64,000 bases of DNA from Poa pratensis (Eukaryota > Streptophyta > Magnoliopsida > Poales > Poaceae). Position 1 is the stretch's first letter. Every line of letters begins with the position of its first letter. The notes below the pieces were generated by a model, which was given only the letters and a program-made list of their open reading frames with translations, made no database searches and was not told where the DNA came from. The DNA is taken from NCBI GenBank assembly GCA_947311845.1, contig CAMZMU010000020.1, positions 36,183,398 to 36,247,397 of the forward strand, read 5' to 3'. The position numbers and the translations under genes are program-made. Shown one piece after another: positions 12,120 to 21,548 of this stretch.

Positions 12120-12677
12120 ATGTTCTTTCTCCAATGCCCCTAGACAGAGAATTTTGTACTTTACATCAAAAAATAGGCGTGTGTTGGAGCCTTGAGGGTG
12201 GAACAGGTTTAGCCGCACGTAAGGTTGCCCTTGACCGTAGCCGTGAACACCACGTCCACGTTGAACCGTGAACATCTTCCTCCCTCAAATACCATGGCCT
12301 CGCGTCGCGTGGATGCATTGACCCGATCGAAGACCTGAACCCGGACATGACGGTTGATCGCCAAGCGAAGGGTGCGAAAGAGAAACGTTTCCGCACGATG
12401 ATTGTCGTCCAGGCGCATCTTGGCCGCGTTAATTCCTCGCCGGGGGAAGCACACGCATATGCATACTCTGCTGCACTTGCACGCACACATAGACTCCATG
12501 CACGCACTGATGAGCACCTCACGAGCTGGATAATGGAGTCGTGCGTGCGTTCTCTGCAGCTCCGCTGCTGCTCGGTTGTGAGCTATTTCGATGGCAGGTG
12601 AGGCAGCGATCAGCATGGTGGCTAAGAACGGTTGTGAGCTACGCCGCGAGGGCGTCGTCTTCGCCAAGCCGATGCCT
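12120..12677. other. Helitron interior downstream of the Bowman-Birk fragment
   Basis: This GC-moderate DNA belongs to the Helitron and probably derives from the 3' flank of the captured inhibitor gene. Long frames exist on the minus strand but show no domain. Nothing else was recognised. Confidence 0.35.
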
Positions 12678-13031
12678 TCACGTAGAAGCAGACTTGGTGC
12701 AGAGTGTGTTGTTGCAGCACGGCCACGACCTCTTCTCCACGACATCGCCGCCCCTATCCTTCGCCGCCGCCGCGTCCTCCTCGTCTTCCTCCTTCCTCTC
12801 CTCCCCTGCGCCCATCGCCGGCGCTCCCTCTTCGTGGCTGTCGCCGCTGGCGCCGCCGTCCTTGCTGGCGGTGCACCTTGGCGCGGGGTCGCCGTGGTAC
12901 CGGTCGTTACAGACACGGCGGGAAGGGTCCGACTCGGACGCCTCAACGCAGCTCGCGCAGGCGCCGTCGTAGCGCTCCACCTTGTCAAGGCAGAGGCAGC
13001 TCGGCGGGTACGACTTGGTGCACAAGCTGAC

Positions 13032-14612
13032 TGATACGTCTCCAACGTATCTATAATTTCTGATGTTCCATGCTTATATTATACCAATTGCTACATGTTT
13101 TATATACACTTCATATCACTTTTATGCATTTTCTGGGACTAACCTATTAACAAGATGCCACAGTGCCAGTTCCCTGTTTTCTGCTGTTTTTGGTTTCAGA
13201 AAAGTACTTCTGCGAATATTCTCGGAATTGCACGAAACAAAAGGCCACGTCCCTATTTTTCCAGCGCCGTCACGGAGTCCGAAGGAGAGACGAAGGAGGG
13301 CGCCGAGGTGGCCAAACCACACCCGCGCGGGTGGGCCCCCTGCCGCGCCAGCAGGTGGTGTGGGCCCCTCGAGCCTCCACCGACGTTGCCCCTTCGCCTA
13401 TATATTGCCTCAGACGCGAAAACCCTAAAACACCAAGTCATATTTCCAGAAGAGTTCCGCAGCGCCGCCGCCATCGACGACAAGTTTCGGGGGACAGAAG
13501 TCTCTGTTCCGGCACGCCGCCGGGACGGGGAATTGCCCCCGGAGTCATCTCCATCGACACCACCGCCATCTTCATCGCCGCTGCTGACTCCCATGATGAG
13601 GAGGGAGTAGTTCTCCCCGAGGCTGAGGGCTCTACCGGTAGCTATGTGGTTCATCTCTCTCTCCCATGGTGTGATCTTTATGTGATCATGTGTATTGCTA
13701 GTATCGCTGAATACATTAATAATGTTTATGCTACTCAAGTGATTTTGTCTAGTTTCTGGAGTCATTGTGACAACACGGTATCAAGGTGACAGTGTGGGTA
13801 CTTGTGTGACTCTATGAATAATTTAGACATTTATCATGGCTTATTCTTGGGAATGTGGTGTTTGTTTACTCAGACTTTGAGGTGTGCTTTTGCAGCCCTA
13901 CATAGTACTCTTGTGTTATCAAGAAGGAGAATAATCCCGAGCAGTATTTACTTGTGTTCAGTTGTGCTAATCTAGTTGAATATGTAGATGTTACTCTTTA
14001 TCTATTATGCACTCTATAGGTTACTTTAATATGAACTCCGGTACTCTCCACGGTGTAAAGGTGACAGTGTGTGCACCGTGTGTGATTCCTTTATGACGTT
14101 GTGGCGCTTGTTTACTCCGGCTTGAGGTGTGCTTTTGTAGCCCTACACAATGAATGGTGTTTGTTATCCAACAAGAGAGTGTTTAAGAGTAGCTTTTACT
14201 TATTCAGTTATGAGATCATTGTTGAGAGTGTCCACTAGTGAAAGTATGATCCCTAGGCCTTGTTTCTAAGCATTGAAACACCGTTTACAACAAGTTCTGC
14301 TACATGTTTGCTTGCTGCCATCTTTATTTCAGATTGCAGTTACTACTTATAATCATCCATATCACTTGTATTTCACTATCTCTTCGCCGAACTAGTGCAC
14401 CTATACATCTGACAAGTGTATTGGGTGTGTTGGGGACACAAGAGACTTCTTGTATCTTAATTGCAGGGTTGCTTGAGAGGATATCTTTGACCTCTACCTC
14501 CCTGAGTTCGATAAACCTTGGGTGATTCACTTAAGGGAAACTTGCTGCTGTTCTACAAACCTCTGCTCTTGGAGGCCCAACACTGTCTACAAGAATAGAA
14601 GCGTAGACATCA
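13032..14612 (+). repeat. 5' LTR of the Gypsy-like element
   Basis: It starts TGATACGTCTCC and ends GTAGACATCA. A TATATATTGCC box at about 13401-13411 followed by AAAACCCTAAAACACC fits the LTR promoter and RNA start. Frames seen in it are by-products of a GC-rich segment. Confidence 0.88.
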
Positions 14613-14622
14613 AGCTATTTTC

Positions 14623-14640
14623 TGGCGCCGTTGCCGGGGA
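14623..14640 (+). other. Primer-binding site (tRNA-Asp)
   Basis: TGGCGCCGTTGCCGGGGA is complementary to the 3' end of plant aspartate tRNA, the primer used by many wheat Gypsy elements. It lies ten bases after the LTR end. Confidence 0.8.
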
Positions 14641-14785
14641 GGTAAGGTAAAAGGTATTCACATCCTCTGGCTACAAAGCTATTTTCTAGTATTGTTGCTA
14701 GTGTGTGAGTGCTCGAAGTTATTTCCTTTAGATTCTGCAATTATATCTTTTTGTTTCTTGTTTTTATTTTCACTAGTTAGGCTTA

Positions 14786-15676
14786 ATGGAAAACAACAAA
14801 AAAATTAGAGATCTTTATGAACTTTATATTGAATTAGGACATGATGCTTTTGAAGAGAAAATTAAAAAACCTATGGATTGTTTGCATGATGGTAGCAATG
14901 TTATTACTATAAATTCTTTGAACACCATTATTGCTAATGCTATGCAAAGCTCTAAGCTTGGGGAAGCTGGTTTTGATGAATATGATATTTTTAGTCCCCC
15001 AAGTTTTGAGGAGAAAATTTTCTTTGATGATACTTTGCCTCCAATTTATGATGATTATAATGATAGTGGTATTTTGGTGCCACCTACTATGGAGGATAAA
15101 GTTTATTATGATTATACTATGCCTGCAATTTATGATGATACAATGATGGTTGTGATAGTTTTACTCTCACTATTACTAATAAAATTGATTATGCTTATGT
15201 GGAGAGTAATGATACTTTATGCATGTGGATCATGATAAGAATGCTTTATGTGATAGCTATATTGTTGAGTTTATTCATGATGCCACTGAAAATTATTTTG
15301 AGAGAGGAAAGTATGGTTATAGAAATCTTCATGTTACTAAATTTCTTCTCTTTATGATGAAGTTTTGAGCTTTCTCTTGATTTGCTTTTATTTGCTGGGT
15401 ACTTTAAGACCTACTGGTCCTTATGAGAGAGGGAGACACGATTTCATATATCACAATAATATTAAGTCTTCTCTCTTTATGTTGAAATTTTTGAAGTTAC
15501 ACTTGTTTTGCATTTCTATGCTAGTCACTTTGTTCTTCATTGACTTGTTTTCTTACAAGACTCCTATGCATAGAAAGAGTGTTAGATTTAAACATGTTTT
15601 ATATATGCTTCTTGATGCTCTCTTTTATGTTTCAACTCTCATCTTTATGTGGCATCATAAAAATCACTATGCCTAG
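14786..15676 (+). pseudogene. Unknown ORF of the Gypsy-like element, acidic N-terminus and hydrophobic C-terminus
   Basis: An open frame 14786-15235 (starts MENNKKIRDLYELY) has repeated acidic tyrosine motifs: FFDDTLPPIYDDY and YYDYTMPAIYDD. After about 15150 the related sequence passes through other frames (HDKNALCDSYIVEF, then ERGKYGY) and continues at 15365-15676 with two hydrophobic segments and the motif PMHRKSVRFKHV. This looks like a single ancestral protein, soluble acidic part followed by membrane segments, now broken by frameshifts. It does not look like gag or pol. Function is unknown. Confidence 0.5.
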
Positions 15677-15679
15677 CTA

Positions 15680-18440
15680 AAAGGCTTTAAAGAAAAGCGC
15701 TTATGGGAGACAACCCATCGTTTTTATTTGCTGTTATTTTTTTTTCTTTGAGTCAAGGAGTTTTGTTACTTCTGTAGCAACTCCTTTGTATCTTTATTTT
15801 ATCGCATTGTTGTGCCAAGTAAAGTTCTATATTGAAAGTTGATGCAAGATTTGGATTTCTGCGCAGTACAGATTTTTAGCTGTCACGAATTTGAGCTTTT
15901 CTCCCTGTAGAAAATTCAAAAATTCTGAAAAAATCACGCATCTTCCTGAGATATGTACGCAACTTTCATTATTTTGGGCCAGATCCATCTGAGCAACTTA
16001 AGTGCCTCGAAAAAATTCGTCTTCAGACTGTTCTGTTTTTGACAGATTCTGCCTTTTGTTTTGCATTCGCTCTTTTACGTGTTTGTGTGGATTTCTTTGC
16101 TCCACAAAGCATTGGTGGCTGTAGCTAATGTCCAGAAGCTTTGGGAATGATTGTATCATTACAGAATATGAGAATTTTTGATTATGCACTAACCCTCTAA
16201 TGAGAACTGTCTTGAGTTTGGTGTGAAGGAAGTTTTCAAGGATCAAGCGAGAAGGGTGATATTATGTGATCAAGAAGAGTGAAAAGCTAAGCTTGGGGAT
16301 GCCCCCGTGGTTCATCCCAACCATATTCAGAGAGACTCAAGCGTCTAAGCTTGGGGATGCCCAAGGCATCCCCTTCTTCATCAACAACTTATCAGGTCAT
16401 CTCTAGTGAAACTATATTTTAATTCTTTCACATCTTATGCGCTTTACTTGGAGCGTCTGTGTGCTTTTATTTTTGTTTTGTTTGAATAAATTCGGATCCT
16501 AGCAATCCTTGTGTGGGAGAGAGACACGCTCCGCTTTTTCATGTGAATACTCATGTTCTTCACTTATATTTGTTGAGTATTCTTAACTAGCTACTGCAGT
16601 GCTTTTAGCTCCTGTTTTTCATGCATCTCTTGAGCTGTTAGCACGTGTTTATAAATACTCTCTTGCTGCATTATATTATCATTTGGAGAGTTTATGTTTA
16701 AGTAAGTTGTTGGTGTTTGCTTGGAAAAAGAAAATGCTGCATGTGGTAGTGGTATGAAAACTTGCATAATCTTGTAGATCATTGAAACTTTGATAACTTG
16801 ATTCTTTGCAAATGTTTTGAGATATTTAGATGGTAAAGCTTGCTGGTTAATTAAGTTAAAATCATTAGTGGATTGTTGTCTTTAAGCTTGTACCGTACTA
16901 CAAACTCTAAAATTGTTGAAGGTGTAGTTGGACTTGATAGCTTTCCATGTCTGAAAGTTCATTGTAATAACTAAGTTGTGCTGAAGGTCGAGGGATCTAA
17001 CGGGGTACTTGTACCGCCGTGAACGGCCCTTCTTGGAGTGAATTTTAATCATGCTCTTAATGTTGAACCTGCTAGTTGTTTGCAATAAACTTGTGAGTTC
17101 TTTTTGACTAATGTTAAGCTACGGTTTTTGGCACTTCCACCATCCATATTTGCTAGCCTCTTCGGTGCTGTGCATTGCCTTCTGCTCACATTGAGAGTTG
17201 TGCATACTTCGCCAGTACATCCAACCCCGTGGGAGACTTCCTCTTGTTCTCCTACACATAAGCCCATACATCTTCCTCAAAACAGCCACCATACCTACCT
17301 ACCACAGCATTTCCATAGCTGTTCCGAGATATATTGCCATGCAACATCCATTTACATTACATGACTTGTTGTCATTCATCACTTATATATTGCTTTGCAT
17401 GATTCTATACAGCTGATGTGTGGTTTACCCATGTTACGCTAGATCATTGCACATCCTGCTACACTGGCAGAGGCATACAGTTTTATACATCATGTTTTGT
17501 TCATTATGAGTTATTTGTACCAAAAAGTTTGTAATCATATTAGAGTGTTGCCCCTGAAAAGAGCCATGGAGGCCATCGAAAAGTGAAACAGAAAAAGAAA
17601 AAAAAAAAGAAAAAAGAAAAAAAAAAAGGGGGGCAACATTACTATCCTTTATCACACTTGTGCTCATGTTAGCACCTGCATATTCATAGTCATCATTTGT
17701 GCTCATGTTTAGCACCTATACTCCATGTGAGAGAGTTTTCATGTTCTACTTGTATAACTATGTGGGGAATTTACACTATAGAACTTGGGTTGTATATTCC
17801 AATGATGAGCTTCCTCAAAAGTGCTCTAGGTCTTCATGAGCAACCAAGTTGGATGCACCCCCACTAGTTCCATTGGAGAGCTTTCATACACATATAGCTC
17901 TATGTGCATCCGTTGCATGGCAATCACTACTCCTTACATAGCTTCGATTATAAGACTTCCTCTTGTCTAATGATCACTTATAGCTTTGTGAGACTTTCTT
18001 CCATTGGCCTTCCAAACCCCCATTAATGTTCTCTTTGCCATAACATCATGGTGCCAATACCAAATGCTTGCGCTCACCGGTTGAGTAGACTTCGAAACAG
18101 TTGATTCATGACGTTCATGTTTATGTTTACTTGGCTGAATCCTTCTATGTTATGAAAATTTGCTTGATGCTTGGATTGAAGGATAGAACTCCTATGCTGG
18201 ATACTTAAATCATCTTTAATGAACCTTGTACGGTTTCATGTCTTTGAAGCAATAGTTCATGAAAACTTTTAGCTTGTTTGACTCTTGCTTTGTCTTTTGA
18301 TATCAACTATATACATTTGCTTGAATGATTTGATCACAGCTTACATGCTTACAATATTATGATCAAGATTGTGTGAAAGCATGTCTCCTCAGAAATTATT
18401 TGTTGTTATCGTTTTACCTACTCGAGGACGAGTAGAACTA
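15680..18440 (+). other. Non-coding internal region of the Gypsy-like element
   Basis: The rest of the internal region has no convincing frame. It contains repeated AAGCTTGGGGATGCC motifs at about 16292 and 16349, which recur in the purine tract before the 3' LTR (18440-18453), and a long purine run at 17586-17632. Such repeats of the priming tract are typical of this element type. Confidence 0.5.
17586..17632 (+). repeat. A/G low-complexity tract
   Basis: A run of about 47 bases made almost only of A and G, ending in GGGGGG. It lies in the internal region of the Gypsy-like element and could act as an extra polypurine tract, or be simple-repeat growth. Confidence 0.7.
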
Positions 18441-18454
18441 AGCTTGGGGATGCT

Positions 18455-20034
18455 TGATACGTCTCCAACGTATCTATAATTTCTGATGTTCCATGCTTAT
18501 ATTATACCATTGCTACATGTTTTATATACACTTCATATCACTTTTATGCATTTTCTGGGACTAACCTATTAACAAGATGCCACAGTGCCAGTTCCCTGTT
18601 TTCTGCTGTTTTTGGTTTCAGAAAAGTACTTCTGCGAATATTCTCGGAATTGCACGAAACAAAAGGCCACGTCCCTATTTTTCCAGCACCGTCACGGAGT
18701 CCGAAGGAGAGACGAAGGAGGGCGCCGAGGTGGCCAAACCACACCCGGCGCGGGTGGGCCCCCTGCCGCGCCACCAGGTGGTGTGGGCCCCTCGAGCCTC
18801 CACCGACGTTGCCCCTTCGCCTATATATTGCCTCAGACGCGAAAACCCTAAAACACCAAGTCATATTTCCAGAAGAGTTCCGCAGCGCCGCCGCCATCGA
18901 CGACAAGTTTCGGGGGACAGAATCTCTGTTCCGGCACGCGCCGGGACGGGGAATTGCCCCCGGAGTCATCTCCATCGACACCACCGCCATCTTCATCGCC
19001 GCTGCTGACTCCCATGATGAGGAGGGAGTAGTTCTCCCCCGAGGCTGAGGGCTCTACCGGTAGCTATGTGGTTCATCTCTCTCTCCATGGTGTGATCTTT
19101 ATGTGATCATGTGTATTGCTAGTATCGCTGAATACATTAATAATGTTTATGCTACTCAAGTGATTTTGTCTAGTTTCTGGAGTCATTGTGACAACACGGT
19201 ATCAAGGTGACAGTGTGGGTACTTGTGTGACTCTATGAATAATTTAGACATTTATCATGGCTTATTCTTGGGAATGTGGTGTTTGTTTACTCAGACTTTG
19301 AGGTGTGCTTTTGCAGCCCTACATAGTACTCTTGTGTTATCAAGAAGGAGAATAATCCCGAGCAGTATTTACTTGTGTTCAGTTGTGCTAATCTAGTTGA
19401 ATATGTAGATGTTACTCTTTATCTATTATGCACTCTATAGGTTACTTTAATATGAACTCCGGTACTCTCCACGGTGTAAAGGTGACAGTGTGTGCACCGT
19501 GTGTGATTCCTTTATGACGTTGTGGCGCTTGTTTACTCCGGCTTGAGGTGTGCTTTTGTAGCCCTACACAATGAATGGTGTTTGTTATCCAACAAGAGAG
19601 TGTTTAAGAGTAGCTTTTACTTATTCAGTTATGAGATCATTGTTGAGAGTGTCCACTAGTGAAAGTATGATCCCTAGGCCTTGTTTCTAAGCATTGAAAC
19701 ACCGTTTACAACAAGTTCTGCTACATGTTTGCTTGCTGCCATCTTTATTTCAGATTGCAGTTACTACTTATAATCATCCATACTTGTATTTCACTATCTC
19801 TTCGCCGAACTAGTGCACCTATACATCTGACAAGTGTATTGGGTGTGTTGGGGACACAAGAGACTTCTTGTATCTTAATTGCAGGGTTGCTTGAGAGGAT
19901 ATCTTTGACCTCTACCTCCCTGAGTTCGATAAACCTTGGGTGATTCACTTAAGGGAAACTTGCTGCTGTTCTACAAACCTCTGCTCTTGGAGGCCCAACA
20001 CTGTCTACAAGAATAGAAGCGTGCGTAGACATCA
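18455..20034 (+). repeat. 3' LTR of the Gypsy-like element
   Basis: Nearly identical to 13032-14612. It differs chiefly by one-base indels and by an extra GCGT near the end (AAGCGTGCGTAGACATCA). The purine-rich AAGCTTGGGGATGCT just before it is the plus-strand primer. Confidence 0.88.
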
Positions 20035-20381
20035 CTGACGTCGCAGCACTTCCACGGCCTCGTCGTCGCCTCCACCGCCCCTGGCTGTCCTGCATCTAGA
20101 CCTGCAGAACGACGTAGGTGATGATCAGTACAAGAGACTACAACCTCACGGCCGACCGGCACGATGCGGATCCATCACCTTCGCCGCCTTCGCTGGGGAG
20201 ATGAATAACGTCGACGCCGGCGAGCGGGCGTGAGTTCGTGCACCCGTGCACATACTCTCAGCGAGATCGTCTCCTCGGAGTCGTGCGTGCGTCTCTTCCG
20301 TCTCGTACGACCACAAGGTATCGGCGAGATCGTCTGCCACAACGTCTGGCCGAGATCGTTTTCTCTAAGCTCCGATCGTTG

Positions 20382-20390
20382 CTTTATATA
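20382..20390 (-). promoter_or_regulatory. TATA box upstream of the captured Bowman-Birk fragment
   Basis: TATATAAAG on the minus strand, about 220 bases before the inhibitor reading frame and inside the same Helitron. It suggests the capture included promoter DNA. Whether it is active is not known. Confidence 0.45.
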
Positions 20391-20663
20391 GGGAGCAGGT
20401 GGCAGGCCAGGCCTAAGGTGGTGCGTCGGATCGTTTGATGTGTAGCGTGTCCATGTTTGACTCAGATTCCACCAGCAGCCACGCGATGGAGGAAACCAGG
20501 GCGACAAGAAATAAAACAGAAAAAGAGAAATATCTACCGAAGCATTATTTGACTTATGGGTGGCATAGGTGGGTAATTATTTACAACTTCAAGGGCAAAT
20601 TAGATGACCTACCAAACCAAACCGAACGGCGGAAGCCTTAGTGCCTTTATTATTAGGTATAGA

Positions 20664-20694
20664 TTGAGTGGGTCTAATTACCAGGCTGTTAACA
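20664..20694 (+). repeat. 5' LTR of element X, right part
   Basis: These 31 bases (TTGAGTGGGTCTAATTACC... to GTTAACA) complete the LTR begun at 11671 and match 36757-36787 of the 3' LTR. Confidence 0.88.
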
Positions 20695-20696
20695 TC

Positions 20697-20709
20697 TGGT
20701 ATCAGAGCC
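20697..20709 (+). other. Primer-binding site of element X (initiator-Met tRNA)
   Basis: TGGTATCAGAGCC starts two bases after the 5' LTR end and fixes element X as plus-strand. Confidence 0.85.
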
Positions 20710-20768
20710 TCCTCACCACCCTTCCCCAAAATTTCCCCAAATTTTTTCCACCCATCTCATACCTCACC

Positions 20769-21488
20769 ATGAATTCCGAGCTTAAAGCGTACCTCGACGA
20801 GCTCTCAGCCAGAGACGCAGAATACCAGCGTGTCTTCGACGAGAGGATGGCTCGAATCAGCGAAAGATTGGCACTGCTCAATGGTGGATTCAACACCACT
20901 ACCGTCGTCCACACCGCTAGCGACGTCACTGAGCTCGTGACGGCGAGCTCCAGCACGAACGAGCTCGTTATGGCGTCGGCAGGGCTGGCCGAGCCCCCAT
21001 CTCCAGCCCCTCCCATCTTGGCGTCACCCATGGTTGCTCCTGCGGCTCCCATCGACACCATAGCCATGGTGCCCACGTCGTGTTCGATGGAATGCGCGAC
21101 CCAAGCCGTCACTGCCTCGACCACGACGGCGCTCCTTCCGTGGGCCTCTGTGTCCTCGTTGTCACCGGCCACGTCCGTGACCAACGACGTGGTCTCCACC
21201 GAGCTCGCCCCCGACAATGACAATGGTGAGCATGACGATTTGCTCGACGGCTCTGACAATACCATTCCCTTCTCACCGATTTGCTTAATTAAGTCCCGAC
21301 CAATATCGTGGCCGTCATTCAATGAACCGTTTGAAGGTGCGCACCTCACCGAACCAAGGCCACCACTTCAAGGTACATCTGGAGATTTTGTTGTTGTTGT
21401 GGATGTGAGGTACCACTTCCCTAGCAGTGTACCTGGATTAGTCCACTTCTTATCTGCTTGCAATGTGATGTCCGAGAGGAGACTGTAA
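20769..21488 (+). CDS. ORF1 of element X, gag-like leader protein
   Basis: A 239-codon frame starts 60 bases after the primer site (MNSELKAYLDELSARDAEYQ). Residues 1-40 are charged and heptad-like (RVFDERMARISERLALL), predicted coiled coil, as at the start of many plant retrotransposon gag proteins. The middle is rich in Ala, Thr, Ser and Pro, followed by an acidic stretch (DNDNGEHDDLLDGSDN). There is no zinc knuckle or protease motif. It probably stands in for gag in a non-autonomous element; no function is shown. The frame is intact although the element is interrupted elsewhere. Confidence 0.55.
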   Translation: MNSELKAYLDELSARDAEYQRVFDERMARISERLALLNGGFNTTTVVHTASDVTELVTASSSTNELVMASAGLAEPPSPAPPILASPMVAPAAPIDTIAMVPTSCSMECATQAVTASTTTALLPWASVSSLSPATSVTNDVVSTELAPDNDNGEHDDLLDGSDNTIPFSPICLIKSRPISWPSFNEPFEGAHLTEPRPPLQGTSGDFVVVVDVRYHFPSSVPGLVHFLSACNVMSERRL

Positions 21489-21548
21489 TTACCAGTGTGC
21501 GGCGCACCGTTGACCGACACGATTAGTTCACTTCTCTTGGTATGAGCA

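Larger units (their letters stand above)
13032..20034 (+). mobile_element. Young Gypsy-like LTR retrotransposon, non-autonomous
   Basis: LTRs lie at 13032-14612 and 18455-20034, and the 5-bp target duplication CTGAC lies at 13027-13031 and 20035-20039. The primer site 14623-14640 matches tRNA-Asp, and a purine-rich tract precedes the 3' LTR. The 3.8-kb internal region has no protease, reverse transcriptase or integrase signature, only a broken ORF of unknown function. By eye the two LTRs differ by only about two base substitutions and some nine small indels over 1.58 kb, so it is the youngest or among the youngest insertions in the nest. It resembles the Fatima/Sabrina type common in wheat; the family is not verified. 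Confidence 0.88.
12678..20162 (-). pseudogene. Bowman-Birk trypsin inhibitor gene, captured by a Helitron and split by a retrotransposon
   Basis: Two pieces join across the Gypsy-like insertion. The upstream piece (about 20162-20035) ends ATTRPWKCCDVS and the downstream piece (13031-12678) starts LCTKSYPPSCLCLDK. Together they give the Bowman-Birk signature CC..CTKSYPPSC, with Lys-Ser at the reactive site, so the ancestor inhibited trypsin-like serine proteases. It continues CASCVEASESDPSRRVCND and an acidic linker, and a second half-domain (SWPCCNNTLCTKSAS) stops early at TGA. No signal peptide is in frame: a hydrophobic stretch upstream (LVLIITYVVLQV) is in another frame. It is a pseudogene by insertion, frameshift and truncation; its Helitron context indicates gene capture. 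Confidence 0.8.
11926..20663 (-). mobile_element. Non-autonomous Helitron carrying a Bowman-Birk gene fragment
   Basis: On the minus strand it starts TCTATACCTAATAATAAAG at 20663 and ends CTAG at 11926, flanked by host A (11925) and T (20664). A hairpin CCCGT...ACGGG (11939-11956) lies just inside the 3' end. Excluding the nested Gypsy-like element it is about 1.7 kb. It has no Rep/helicase and carries a captured Bowman-Birk inhibitor gene on the same strand. The intact 3' LTR of element X shows the empty site, which confirms both ends. Confidence 0.88.

Noticed and set aside
12209..13045. A 278-codon minus-strand frame over the Bowman-Birk region
   Set aside because: It reads the inhibitor DNA in the wrong frame; the CTKSYPPSC frame is the one with a family signature.
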